From Pseudomonas asplenii (GTDB taxonomy: Bacteria > Pseudomonadota > Gammaproteobacteria > Pseudomonadales > Pseudomonadaceae): 64,000 nt of DNA. The stretch covers positions 1,798,001-1,862,000 of the forward strand of contig NZ_LT629777.1 in the NCBI RefSeq assembly GCF_900105475.1. The letters run 5' to 3'. The notes beneath the pieces are model-generated. The model saw only the letters and a program-made list of their open reading frames with translations, was not told where the DNA came from and did no database searches. Both the position numbers and the translations under genes were made by a program. Of this stretch, positions 45,713-54,770 are shown piece after piece (position 1 is the stretch's first letter; every line of letters starts with the position of its first letter).

Positions 45713-46602
45713 AGAAGTTGACCGAATGGCTTTCTGAAGATGGCATGCGTTGGGTAGAAATTTCCGAGGACGCCGCTAGCGTGTCGCGTCGGACAGTCTC
45801 AGGGTTCACACGCAGTATCGATGTGCTCAGAAAACAGTCGCTGAGCGGGATGGACTGGTCGGACTTTCTTCACGGTATCGGGATTCTCTCAGATGACGGC
45901 TATCGTATTAAAGGCGCCAGAGCCGTAATGCCCCTGCAGACTCACGAGCCACGTGACTGCTGGGTTAGCAGCTTCGGTTACACCCATCGGGAGATCAACG
46001 GCGTCCCTGTACCGCAGCGGGACGCCCCGGACTGGTACTTCAAAGGCAACGGTAACAGCGTTGTGATTTCAGGAGGGGAGGTCACCACACCATTCCATGC
46101 CTGCGGCTCAGGTTATGAGGTGGAGTATCTCTGTGCGTACCTCATTGATGAGTTGGGAAACCCTCGTTACTGCGGATATACCTTGGCCTTGGACTTTTCG
46201 GATCCGGATTTGCGCCATCGCCATCCAAGCCTTGCCGGCCTGTCAAAGCTGAGACAGACCGTCATATCTCCTGAACTGATACTTGAGCTGCCGCCTTTGA
46301 GCACAGTAGTCAGCAGCTCCGTCGTTCGGGACGGACAGCTTGTATGGCAGAAGTCGTCGAAGCTTGGGTTGGATCAGCTAAACGTCTCGCTGCCTGACCT
46401 TGAAGCTATGCTATTCCAGCATGACAGTTTCTGCGAACCAGGGGCTTTGCACTTCGTCCTACTCGGTGCCTCTATCAGCACCGACAGGGATGGATTGCTG
46501 CTGCAGCATGGCGATGTCATCAGGGCCAGCTCAGAGATCGGTGATCTCAATATTGAGGTAGCCTACGCCGATGAGGCTATCAGGTGTTCCTGCAACAGTT
46601 GA
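45709..46602 (+). CDS. Fumarylacetoacetase-fold (FAH/AraD1-like) protein, third gene of novel cassette
   Basis: 297 residues. FAH-superfamily features are recognisable: the metal-site pair E137/E139 in GSGYEVEYLCAYLID, the following Asp162 in GYTLALDFSDPDLR, a Lys/Arg-containing stretch near 180, DGQLVWQ near 209, and a C-terminal GDVIRASSEIGDLNIEV. Members hydrolyse, hydrate or decarboxylate beta-keto-type acids using a divalent metal. The metal ligands appear kept, so activity is likely, but the substrate is unknown. It overlaps the transporter gene by four bases. Not a close match to any pathway-specific member that I recognise. Confidence 0.85.
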   Translation: MKKLTEWLSEDGMRWVEISEDAASVSRRTVSGFTRSIDVLRKQSLSGMDWSDFLHGIGILSDDGYRIKGARAVMPLQTHEPRDCWVSSFGYTHREINGVPVPQRDAPDWYFKGNGNSVVISGGEVTTPFHACGSGYEVEYLCAYLIDELGNPRYCGYTLALDFSDPDLRHRHPSLAGLSKLRQTVISPELILELPPLSTVVSSSVVRDGQLVWQKSSKLGLDQLNVSLPDLEAMLFQHDSFCEPGALHFVLLGASISTDRDGLLLQHGDVIRASSEIGDLNIEVAYADEAIRCSCNS

Positions 46603-46656
46603 GCCCATTGAGGAGTCCGGAATCGCGCGGGTGGTTCAATTCGCCCGCCTTTGATA

Positions 46657-47538
46657 TCAATCACTGAGCATCTCGTGCTTTTGCTCGGGCAAGAGAACCC
46701 AGTCCACTAACTTCCTCGCCGCCGAGTGAGGCGAGGCGTCCGCGAAAACGAATTCTGTGCTGAATACTGAAAATGAGCCTGTCAACGCAAGGCTCTGTAC
46801 GTTGTAGCTGTCGCTCAGCGCGTCCACCAGGGATTTCGGAACAAGGGATATGCCGGCCCCGGCAGCAACCTGGGAAAACAGTAGCGCATAGGAACCGCAC
46901 TCCACGATGCGTGTTGGGTTGGCCCGACTTAGGGTCAATAGTTCCTTCAGGTTACGGTGTGAGGCGCTTTGACTGCTATTGACCAGGAACTGGTAACCGC
47001 TCAAGGAAGCAAGATCAACCGCGGGATGCGTGTTTCCATAGATCAGCACTAGCGAGTCGTCAAAAAGCTTCGATCGGCCCAAATGCGGTGGGGCCAACCC
47101 TGCACCGACGATCACCGCGTCGCAGGTTCCCGCCTGGAGCGCTTCTATAAGGAGAGTTGAGCTCCCAACAGTGATATCAACCTGCAGATCTATGGGATTG
47201 CTGATAATGCGCTGCAGTAGCGGCTGCCTTGCGATGGTGAAGTACTCGATCACACCGAGTCGGATTCGCTGGGTTACCTTTATGTTTTCCAGGACCGCAT
47301 GGGCACGAGCTGTCAGCTCCAGGATTTCAGAGGCGTAACCGTACAACTCTTGTCCGGCCCTGGTGGCAACGATCCGGCGGCCAACCCGTTCAAACAAGCG
47401 TACGCCTAGCCGTGATTCCAACGTCTTGATACGAAAAGATATACTCGACTGAACCCGGTTCAAGCGAACCGCCGCCTGCGTCACACTGCCGTGATCAACG
47501 ATTGCCTTGAAGGCTTCAAGCTCAGCAATTTCCATCAT
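46657..47538 (-). CDS. LysR-family transcriptional regulator
   Basis: 293 residues. N-terminal LTTR helix-turn-helix: LEAFKAIVDHGSVTQAAVRLNRVQSSISFRIKTLE and FERVGRRIVATRAGQEL. C-terminal periplasmic-binding-like effector domain with GVIEYFTIARQPLL and AGAGISLVP. Convergent with the three-gene cassette, 55 bases from its end, so it is probably part of the same inserted block, but its control region is at the opposite end and does not face the cassette promoter. Start 47538 or 47535. Confidence 0.92.
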   Translation of the reverse strand: MMEIAELEAFKAIVDHGSVTQAAVRLNRVQSSISFRIKTLESRLGVRLFERVGRRIVATRAGQELYGYASEILELTARAHAVLENIKVTQRIRLGVIEYFTIARQPLLQRIISNPIDLQVDITVGSSTLLIEALQAGTCDAVIVGAGLAPPHLGRSKLFDDSLVLIYGNTHPAVDLASLSGYQFLVNSSQSASHRNLKELLTLSRANPTRIVECGSYALLFSQVAAGAGISLVPKSLVDALSDSYNVQSLALTGSFSVFSTEFVFADASPHSAARKLVDWVLLPEQKHEMLSD

Positions 47539-47898
47539 GGAATGGGAGAATCCTTAATGTTTTGGTTTTTCCTTCACCCATGATAGTTATTTGACACCCA
47601 GTATTGGATGAAACATGCCGCCAGTGCCTTGGCGAGCCAGATGGTCTCTCTCGTTCTGTGTGTCGCCGGTTGCGTTCACGCTTGATTGAGTTCCGCTTGT
47701 TCTCAACCAACAGTTGAATAACGAATGCACTGAGAAGGTAGCGCTGAGCGGTGAAAACGCTCATCCACCTCGCAAGAGGTCCGCACCATTGTGATCTCTG
47801 TCCCCTGAAACCGGTTCAGCAGGATAACGTCGCACCTTGAAGCCCTTGAGCTTTATCAAGACACTGCGTTTCAGTCCCTATAACCCTGTCGGTTCAAC
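47539..47898. other. Gene-free region between LysR and chemoreceptor genes
   Basis: No reading frame with family resemblance. The short minus-strand frame 47522-47764 is Arg/Asn-rich and unconvincing. It contains the LysR upstream region and leads to the sigma-28 promoter at 47899. Confidence 0.5.
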
Positions 47899-47924
47899 TC
47901 AAGATTTTCATAATCTGCCGATAG
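47899..47924 (+). promoter_or_regulatory. FliA (sigma-28) promoter of chemoreceptor gene
   Basis: TCAAG at 47899 and GCCGATAG at 47917-47924, a near-consensus flagellar -10, 37 bases upstream of the MCP start. Confidence 0.7.
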
Positions 47925-47960
47925 AGTCTGCATCATAATATTAATAATTGGCGGCACCGT

Positions 47961-49634
47961 ATGAAATGGAATATTCGTAATAAGGTCTTGATGCTGGCCA
48001 TCATTCCTGCGTTCTTCACCGCTCTTGTCGTACAGTTCCTGGCCATTTCCGAGCAAAGAGCCTTGAGCGAGCGAAGCTTGGAGGAAACCCGCCAAAACTT
48101 GCTGAAAACGCGCAAGGACGAGTTGCTGCATTACATGGATATCGCCTTTACGGCGATTAAAACGCTTTATGAAAGCCCTGATGCCCAGTCACCTGAAGTC
48201 AAAAAAGAAGCCGCCGATCGCTTGCGGGCGTTGCGTTATGGCAACGACGGTTACTTCTTTGCCTACACCGACAAGGGCGATCGTATCTTTCTGGCCGGGA
48301 AAGACGAGGGTAAGAATTTCTGGGATCTGAAGGACACCAACGGTGTTTACCTGATCCGCGAGTTGATTGGCGCGGCCAAGCGTGGCGGTGACTTTGTCAC
48401 CTATTACTTCCCCAAACCGGGCGACAGCGCGTCCTATCCGAAGTTGTCCTACGCTCGTTACCTGGAAAAATGGGGTTGGACGCTTGGCGCTGGTTTCTAC
48501 ATTGATGGCGTCGATGCCCTGATCAACGATCAGATGCAGCAACAGCAGAAGGCGCTGGATGAGATGCGCATGAAGCAGTGGCTGACACTGGCCGTGCTGT
48601 TGGTGGCTCTCGCCGCTCTGGCTTCCTGGGTGGCGGCTTCTCTTGTGCGTCCTATACGGCTGCTGACCAACAACCTGCAGTTGCTGGCCTCCGAAGATGG
48701 GGATTTGACGCATCATCTGCCGGTTGATGGCAATGAAGAAACAGCCGCGATGGCGAATGCTTTCAACCTGTTTGTCAGCAAGATTCGCGACATGATTCTG
48801 GATTTGACGCGTTGTGTGCATGCCCTGCAAGAACGCAACGGTCAGTTGCGCCATAGCACCCAGCAGGCAGCTGATGCCCTGGTCCGTCAAAATGCCGATG
48901 CCGAACAGGTCGCTCACGCGATGGAGCAGATGGCACAAGCCACTCACAATGTTGCAGAGTCAGCGCAAAGCGCTGCTCAGATGACACGTGATACCGATGA
49001 CCAGGCCCGCGCCATCCAGGTCAACGTCGATGAGACGATCAAGTCGATCGGTGGCCTGGCTACCGATATCGAGACGGCGGCGCAAGATATTCAGACGCTC
49101 GGCCAGGATGTCGAATCCATCGGTTCCATTCTCGATGTCATTCGTGCAATCGCCGAGCAGACCAATCTGCTCGCCTTGAACGCCGCGATAGAAGCCGCCC
49201 GTGCGGGCGAGCAGGGGCGCGGATTTGCCGTCGTGGCCGATGAAGTCCGTTCGCTGGCATCGCGTACGCAAACGAGTACGCAAGAGATTCAGGCAAAAAT
49301 CAGTCAGTTGCAGCAGGGCGCTCGCGCGGCAGTGCTGACCATGCAGAACAGCATCAAGGTCAGTGAAGTGGCGGTGACCAAAGCCAATGGCACGGGGCAG
49401 ATCCTGTCGGGCGTGAGTCAGGCCGTCTCGGACATTACCGGTATGAACAATCAGATTGCGACGGCTGCCGAAGAGCAATCGAGTATCAGTGCAGAGGTGA
49501 ACCACAGTCTGACGCAAATATCCCGTCACATCAGTCAGACGCAGGGCATGACAGCGCAGAACAATGAGATGAGTCAGGATCTCGAGCATCTGGCGCGCGA
49601 GTTGGACCAATTGATCAAGCGCTTCAAGGTTTGA
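47961..49634 (+). CDS. Methyl-accepting chemotaxis protein, sCache_2 sensor
   Basis: 557 residues. Short N-terminus, membrane segment at about 8-28, then a periplasmic single-Cache domain recognisable from [38 protein letters not shown] and [18 protein letters not shown], a second membrane segment near 205-225, HAMP and the signalling tip [20 protein letters not shown]. Receptors with this domain sense small carboxylates and related molecules. It has its own flagellar promoter and is convergent with another MCP gene. Confidence 0.95.
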   Translation: MKWNIRNKVLMLAIIPAFFTALVVQFLAISEQRALSERSLEETRQNLLKTRKDELLHYMDIAFTAIKTLYESPDAQSPEVKKEAADRLRALRYGNDGYFFAYTDKGDRIFLAGKDEGKNFWDLKDTNGVYLIRELIGAAKRGGDFVTYYFPKPGDSASYPKLSYARYLEKWGWTLGAGFYIDGVDALINDQMQQQQKALDEMRMKQWLTLAVLLVALAALASWVAASLVRPIRLLTNNLQLLASEDGDLTHHLPVDGNEETAAMANAFNLFVSKIRDMILDLTRCVHALQERNGQLRHSTQQAADALVRQNADAEQVAHAMEQMAQATHNVAESAQSAAQMTRDTDDQARAIQVNVDETIKSIGGLATDIETAAQDIQTLGQDVESIGSILDVIRAIAEQTNLLALNAAIEAARAGEQGRGFAVVADEVRSLASRTQTSTQEIQAKISQLQQGARAAVLTMQNSIKVSEVAVTKANGTGQILSGVSQAVSDITGMNNQIATAAEEQSSISAEVNHSLTQISRHISQTQGMTAQNNEMSQDLEHLARELDQLIKRFKV

Positions 49635-49876
49635 CCGGCAGAGGGTGAGCCCTTGCATGGGACCTGGTTGATGCCAGGTCGAAGTGCTCACCCTGTTCGC
49701 TGGAACCAGGCTTATCCCTTCGGCATTGGCCTGGGTCACCCTGTTCCGAGCAAGTGTCAGTCAGGGTTTGCCCGCTGGTCTGCGCCCGGCAAGGCCTAAA
49801 CCTTCTGGCTCTACACAATCAGCACGGTCCTTGTGCTTGCGAACTCCCGCCCACCCAACAGCCGCTTGCAGCTCAG

Positions 49877-51499
49877 TCAGAGCGTGAACCGTCCGATCGT
49901 GCCATTGAGTTCGCCGGCCAGTTGAGCCAGCATCTGGCTTGCCCCTGTGGTCTGGCTTGCACGTACGGCGGACTGGGCGGAGAGATCGCGAATCCGGACC
50001 AGGTTCTGGTCGACTTCCCGCGCAACCTGGGCCTGTTCCTCCGAAGCGCTGGCGATCACCAGATTGCGTTCATCGATCTCGGCCACCGATTTGACGATGG
50101 TCGACAGCGCCTGGTTGGCAGAGGTCGCCTGGCTGTGCGTATGCTCTGCCTGTGAGGTACTGAGTTCGAGAGCCTTGACCGTGTTATGCGTCCCGACATG
50201 AACCTGTTCGATCATGCCTTCGATTTCTCGTGTGGACTCACCCGTACGATGTGCCAGGCCGCGTACTTCGTCGGCCACCACGGCGAAACCTCTGCCGGCT
50301 TCGCCCGCTCGTGCCGCTTCGATCGCGGCGTTCAGCGCCAGCAGGTTGGTCTGTTCGGAGACGGCGCGAATGACTTCCAGCACCTTGCTGATCGCTTGCG
50401 TATGAGCCGAAAGCAACTGCGCCTGTGCAGAGGCGTCGCCCACATTGCGCACAAGGTTGGTGATCGAGCCCAGGGTGACATCGAGTTCTTCCTGTCCTGA
50501 ACGTGCGGCGCTGTTGGACGAACGGGAAGCGTCGGAGGTCGAGGCGGCGTTTCGAGCCACTTCCTCCACGGCCTGGGTCATTTCCGTGACGGCGGTTACC
50601 GCCATTTCGATTTCAATATTCTGCGCATTCAAATCGGCATGGCTATCGCGCATCAACGCGTTGAGTTCTTCTGCTGCGGATCCCAACTGGTTGGCGGCAG
50701 CGCCAATCTGCTGCAGCATGGTGTTCAGATTGCCCCGCATACGCTCCATTGACTGGAGCAACAAGGCCGCTTCGTCGGTACCGTCGATGTCCGTGGTGAC
50801 CTTGCGCAGGTCGCCGGCGGCGATTTTTTCCGAGCTGCCGAGTGCCTGGCTAATGGGGCCTGCCAGACTGACGATCAATCGCCAGGCGAGGGTCAGCGTA
50901 TACAAGAGCGACATGACCAGTACGATGCCGATCACCAGTTTGGCACTACTGTAGGCGGCTTCAGCGGCAGCCGAGGCATGCGCTTTGGCATCGTCGTTTA
51001 TCGTTTCAATCTTCTTCAACTGCTCCTTGATCTGGTCGGCGGTCGCAACCATTTTGCCCATGACGAGTTCCTGGGCATTTTCGTGTTTGCCATCCTTCAA
51101 AAGGTTATAACTGGCTTCCGTATCTGCACTGTACGTGGCAAATAGCTTAACAATGGTGTCGATCGCTGCTTGTTCCGCGTCAGTCCCTATCAGGGGGCGA
51201 TACAATTCGATTGCCGAATGGAACTGTTTCTGTTTTTGCTGAGTGCTGGCATAGGCTTCGGGCAGTTTTGCCTGATCTACCGACAACAGGCGGACGACGT
51301 CGGTCCTGGTGTTTGAGAACGCCAAGGCTATATCGTCACCCAGAGCGATGCCGGGCAAGGCATCATTTTCGATTTTCTGCCCTTCTTCCCTTACCTGGGC
51401 GATCTGCATCAGGCTGAAAAGACCCAACATCAAGACAATCAGGACGATCGAGGCGAAACACACCAGCACCCGATTGGCGATTTTCATTTTTCGCAGCAA
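49877..51499 (-). CDS. Methyl-accepting chemotaxis protein, 4HB sensor
   Basis: 540 residues. Membrane segment at about 10-32; a periplasmic four-helix-bundle (4HB_MCP) sensor of ~150 residues ([35 protein letters not shown]); second membrane segment near 190-210, HAMP, and signalling tip [23 protein letters not shown] 51499 has CGAGG nine bases upstream; ATG 51487 (MKIANRV) is the alternative. Ligand unknown. No clear flagellar promoter was seen. Confidence 0.94.
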   Translation of the reverse strand: MLRKMKIANRVLVCFASIVLIVLMLGLFSLMQIAQVREEGQKIENDALPGIALGDDIALAFSNTRTDVVRLLSVDQAKLPEAYASTQQKQKQFHSAIELYRPLIGTDAEQAAIDTIVKLFATYSADTEASYNLLKDGKHENAQELVMGKMVATADQIKEQLKKIETINDDAKAHASAAAEAAYSSAKLVIGIVLVMSLLYTLTLAWRLIVSLAGPISQALGSSEKIAAGDLRKVTTDIDGTDEAALLLQSMERMRGNLNTMLQQIGAAANQLGSAAEELNALMRDSHADLNAQNIEIEMAVTAVTEMTQAVEEVARNAASTSDASRSSNSAARSGQEELDVTLGSITNLVRNVGDASAQAQLLSAHTQAISKVLEVIRAVSEQTNLLALNAAIEAARAGEAGRGFAVVADEVRGLAHRTGESTREIEGMIEQVHVGTHNTVKALELSTSQAEHTHSQATSANQALSTIVKSVAEIDERNLVIASASEEQAQVAREVDQNLVRIRDLSAQSAVRASQTTGASQMLAQLAGELNGTIGRFTL

Positions 51500-51573
51500 A
51501 ATGTATTACCTCGATTCAATAGTCAAAAACTGGAATATGGTGAGATGACCGGAGGCTTCCGGGAGGAGTTGGG

Positions 51574-52383
51574 TCAGGGCAGATGGTTTTCGATCACACA
51601 TTGCCTGAACACTCCAGGCAAAAGGCGTTGGGGCTTGCCTACTAAAAAACCCTGCATCCATGCCGCCGCGCAGTTCATCAAGCGCTCAGTATCACTCTCA
51701 AACTCCACGCCCTCGGCTATCACATGAGGTGCTAATGTTTTGCACAGCCCCACTAGATGCCCGAATGCCTGGTCAGCCACTTCGCAAGTCCTTGCGCGTT
51801 GTAAATAGCCCTTGTCAATTTTTATAATGTCTGGAGATGCCGCGCGGATGAATTCGAGGGTGCTGAACCCGGAACCAAAATCGTCCACAGCCAACAGGCA
51901 ACCTAATCGGCGCATGCGAATAACAAAGTCTGCAGCGGCCGTGTTATTTGAAGAGGCGCTTTCGGTTATTTCAATAACCAGTCTTTCAGCTAGCCCGGGC
52001 TCGGCTTCCAGCTGTGAAATGATGCGATTCCATTTTTCGTCCAGCACTGCACTTTGTGCAGATATATTGCAACCCAGCCGTATCTCTGGATAATCGCGCA
52101 GCATGTTGATAACGCTCGACACGACGCAATGATCGAGCGTCCTTATGCATTTTCTGCCTTCCAGGATAGGAAAGGGGTTGAGCTTCATGGGGCCATCGCA
52201 GTGCCTCAGCAGCCCCTCGTAGTACAAATTCGTCTTCGTCCCGACAGACATGATCGGTTGGAATGCGAGGAAAAAATGACCTTGCGCCAGCTCATCGTAG
52301 AACCAGTGAGCGAAATCTGGCGTTTCCTCGGAGTCAACGCTGCAGAACTCCAAGCCGTAATCTATATCTGCGTGAGAGACCAT
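51574..52383 (-). CDS. Stand-alone EAL-domain protein (c-di-GMP phosphodiesterase family)
   Basis: 269 residues from ATG 52383, chosen because GGGGAGGGG lies six bases upstream. No GGDEF domain and no membrane segment. EAL motifs: YYEGLLRH (EGL variant keeping the catalytic Glu), NISAQSAV, IEITESAS, VDDFGSGFS, IIKIDKGYL and AEGVEFES. The key metal ligands therefore appear present, and it may hydrolyse c-di-GMP; the sequence is atypical enough that a regulatory, non-catalytic role is possible. Upstream of the AraC pair and divergent from it. The frame extends upstream to a GTG at 52479 with a poor ribosome site. Confidence 0.9.
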   Translation of the reverse strand: MVSHADIDYGLEFCSVDSEETPDFAHWFYDELAQGHFFLAFQPIMSVGTKTNLYYEGLLRHCDGPMKLNPFPILEGRKCIRTLDHCVVSSVINMLRDYPEIRLGCNISAQSAVLDEKWNRIISQLEAEPGLAERLVIEITESASSNNTAAADFVIRMRRLGCLLAVDDFGSGFSTLEFIRAASPDIIKIDKGYLQRARTCEVADQAFGHLVGLCKTLAPHVIAEGVEFESDTERLMNCAAAWMQGFLVGKPQRLLPGVFRQCVIENHLP

Positions 52384-52729
52384 GAGTATCCCCTCCCCGG
52401 TAACAGGCACCTGTGCACTTAATGGGTCAGGGTTCTCAACAGCGATGTCGAGCCCATACGGCGAAATTAAACGGCTCACACTCGCATGTATTCTAAAAAA
52501 GCCGGCCTACTGCTTGTCAAACAGAAATGCCCGTGCTTGTCCCCCTTGGGCGGGCATGCGAGGCGGCCTATATGAACTAGTCATGCGCAGTCTCCCGGGC
52601 GATGATTACACCGGTGCTCTACCTTGCCTAGTGTCTTGAGATTCTTTTATGATGTCCTCTCGCGCAGATCACTCTTTCATCATGTTGGCGTGTGCGGTAA
52701 GTTTTCAATAAAGATACTCAGGGTGAGCA
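52384..52729. other. Divergent upstream region of EAL and AraC genes
   Basis: No gene seen. It holds an inverted repeat ATGCCCG (52527-52533) / CGGGCAT (52551-52557) and AT-rich stretches near the AraC start that may hold its promoter. Confidence 0.5.
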
Positions 52730-53752
52730 ATGTTTAAGATTTCAGCGAATGCATCTACTAACATTGCCCAGGCGATCTTGATGAGGCACTCCAGGATAGA
52801 AAGTCTTTTTGAGGCTTATAAGGTGCAACTGTCCGAGTCGGCCGCACCTCACCCATTGGATTTTGCCCTGGCCTATCGTTTCTTCACTGAAGCCCATGAG
52901 TGCACGGGGGACGTTGATGTGGGGCTTGTCGCCTACCAATACGCCAGGCCCTATTTCTTTGGTGTACCCGGCTACTCGGTGATGTCCAGCGCGACTATTG
53001 GAATCGCGCTGGAGCGCTTGGTCAAATATTATCCGCTGATCGCCGACTCATCATTCCTCAGTCTGGATGAGCAGAACGGAACTCTTGTAATCAGTGTGCA
53101 TGCCCATAGCCTGTCTGGTACCCAGGTCCCTCGATATATTATTGATGCGGCAGCGGCGGCTATTCTCGGTGTCATTCATTGGCTTGGGCATCTTGTGAAT
53201 ATCCAGCCATGTCGGGTGGAACTGCCTTATCCCGAACCGGCTGATACGAAAAATTTGCAACAGTTGTTGGGTAGTCACATAACATTCGGGGCTTCCCATC
53301 TTAGTCTGTCGTTCAATAGCGATATAAAAAATGCGCCAGTGTTTACTGCGAATTCCGCATTTGAAGATATTCATTGCAGGTATGCAGATGCGCTGCTGGA
53401 AGAGAGAATAAACGGGTCGTTGGTTGAAAAGGTTCGCTCAGCGTTTTCCGCAGGCGTTGCCGAGGGGAAATTACCCTCGCTTCAGGAGGTGGCGTTCACC
53501 CTGCGCATGAGCATGCGAACACTGCAAAAATCTCTGGAGCGCGAAGGCGTCACGTTCTCTGAACTGCAGGAGGATCTACGCAAGGAAATTGCCAGTAATC
53601 TGCTGTCCATTTCCACATTGAGCCTGAAGAAAATCTCCTCGATACTGGGGTTTTGCCAGGCAAGCAGCCTGCACAAGGCCTGCCGGCGTTGGTTTGGCTC
53701 ATCACCTGGCCAGCTCAGGGCAGGAAAATCCAAACATCTGCAGGCTTGCTGA
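52730..53752 (+). CDS. AraC-family regulator (first of tandem pair)
   Basis: 340 residues. N-terminal Arabinose_bd-type ligand domain (GYSVMSSATIGIALERLVKYYPLI), C-terminal AraC DNA-binding domain with two helix-turn-helix units (LPSLQEVAFTLRMSMRTLQKSL, LKKISSILGFCQASSLHKACRRWFGSSP). Domain order resembles the OruR/ArgR-like group of Pseudomonas regulators. The second AraC gene starts seven bases after its stop, and the two products are recognisably paralogous. Divergent from the EAL gene, a likely target. Confidence 0.93.
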   Translation: MFKISANASTNIAQAILMRHSRIESLFEAYKVQLSESAAPHPLDFALAYRFFTEAHECTGDVDVGLVAYQYARPYFFGVPGYSVMSSATIGIALERLVKYYPLIADSSFLSLDEQNGTLVISVHAHSLSGTQVPRYIIDAAAAAILGVIHWLGHLVNIQPCRVELPYPEPADTKNLQQLLGSHITFGASHLSLSFNSDIKNAPVFTANSAFEDIHCRYADALLEERINGSLVEKVRSAFSAGVAEGKLPSLQEVAFTLRMSMRTLQKSLEREGVTFSELQEDLRKEIASNLLSISTLSLKKISSILGFCQASSLHKACRRWFGSSPGQLRAGKSKHLQAC

Positions 53753-53759
53753 GTTATCC

Positions 53760-54770
53760 ATGTCGACAATCGCCCCCTCTTGCGCCCAAGTGGTCCTCAG
53801 ACTCAAGGAACTGGCGCCTCCCACCTCTCATCAAGTTGATAGCCTGTATGTCGGTTTAAGCGGTATGGCAGCAGACGGACATCGCGTGAATGTCGAGGAC
53901 ATTTCCAGTTTTGTGGATTGTCTTCAGGCCGAGGCAGAGTATCCCGACATCGGCCTGGGTTGTTATGAGCTGTTCCATCCAGGTCAACTGCACTCTCAGC
54001 TCTACCCCATGATGTCCAGCGCTACGCTGGGTGAAGCACTCACGATGCTTGCTCGGTATTCATCACTGTTATCCGATGGGGTGCCGATGGTCATCCTGGA
54101 GGAAGCCGACTCCTACAGTATTGTGTTCCTGAGGTTGGAGTTGTTGGGCCTGTGCAGGTCCTATATCGATTGTTTTCTGTCGACGATTATGGCCATCGCC
54201 CATTGGTTGCACCCCTTGCACCGGGTGGTGCCGGTTGCGGCGACTTTCAGTTATGACGCGCCGCCTGACCGCACCGGGCTGGAGGCTCTTTTCGGCAAGA
54301 ACCTGACGTTTTCCAGCCTCGTCAACAAAGTCACCTTTTCTGCCAGGGACTGGCACCAGAAGTTATCAACCGCCTCGACCGAGTTGAAGTTGCATCATGA
54401 GAGCCTGGTCAACTCGGAGCTTCAGCAGTTTGCGGTGAAGGTGTCGTCGGTGGTGAAAAATCATATTGTGGTGGGGTTGGCAAAGGGCATCGTCGTTTCC
54501 CTTGAGGGTATTGCGAGCGTGCTGAACCTGAGCCCACGCATGCTGCGCAATCGACTGGATGAGGAACTGACCGGCTTCAGGGAGTTGCTGGACGAGTGCC
54601 GTTTCCAGTTGGCCAGGCACTTGATCGCCGCGACGGATCAGAGTTCGGCGACGATTGCGCAAACGCTGGGGTTCAATGAGGTCAGCAGTTTTTATCGAGC
54701 CTGCAATCGCTGGTTCGGCTGTTCTCCCGGTTCCTACCGCCTGAAATCGGCCCCGCGTGCAATCGGCTAG
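53760..54770 (+). CDS. AraC-family regulator (second of tandem pair)
   Basis: 336 residues from ATG 53760. Same architecture as its neighbour: the sequence MMSSATLGEALTMLARYSSLL mirrors the first protein's ligand domain, and the DNA-binding end reads LEGIASVLNLSPRMLRNRLDEE and SATIAQTLGFNEVSSFYRACNRWFGCSP. Some in-frame codons upstream of 53760 lie inside the previous gene and are excluded. Ends with a four-base overlap with the convergent antiporter gene. Probably a tandem duplication. Confidence 0.92.
   Translation: MSTIAPSCAQVVLRLKELAPPTSHQVDSLYVGLSGMAADGHRVNVEDISSFVDCLQAEAEYPDIGLGCYELFHPGQLHSQLYPMMSSATLGEALTMLARYSSLLSDGVPMVILEEADSYSIVFLRLELLGLCRSYIDCFLSTIMAIAHWLHPLHRVVPVAATFSYDAPPDRTGLEALFGKNLTFSSLVNKVTFSARDWHQKLSTASTELKLHHESLVNSELQQFAVKVSSVVKNHIVVGLAKGIVVSLEGIASVLNLSPRMLRNRLDEELTGFRELLDECRFQLARHLIAATDQSSATIAQTLGFNEVSSFYRACNRWFGCSPGSYRLKSAPRAIG

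Noticed and set aside
47522..47764. 80-codon minus-strand frame upstream of LysR
   Set aside because: Overlaps the LysR start, Arg/Asn-rich, no family resemblance and no ribosome site.
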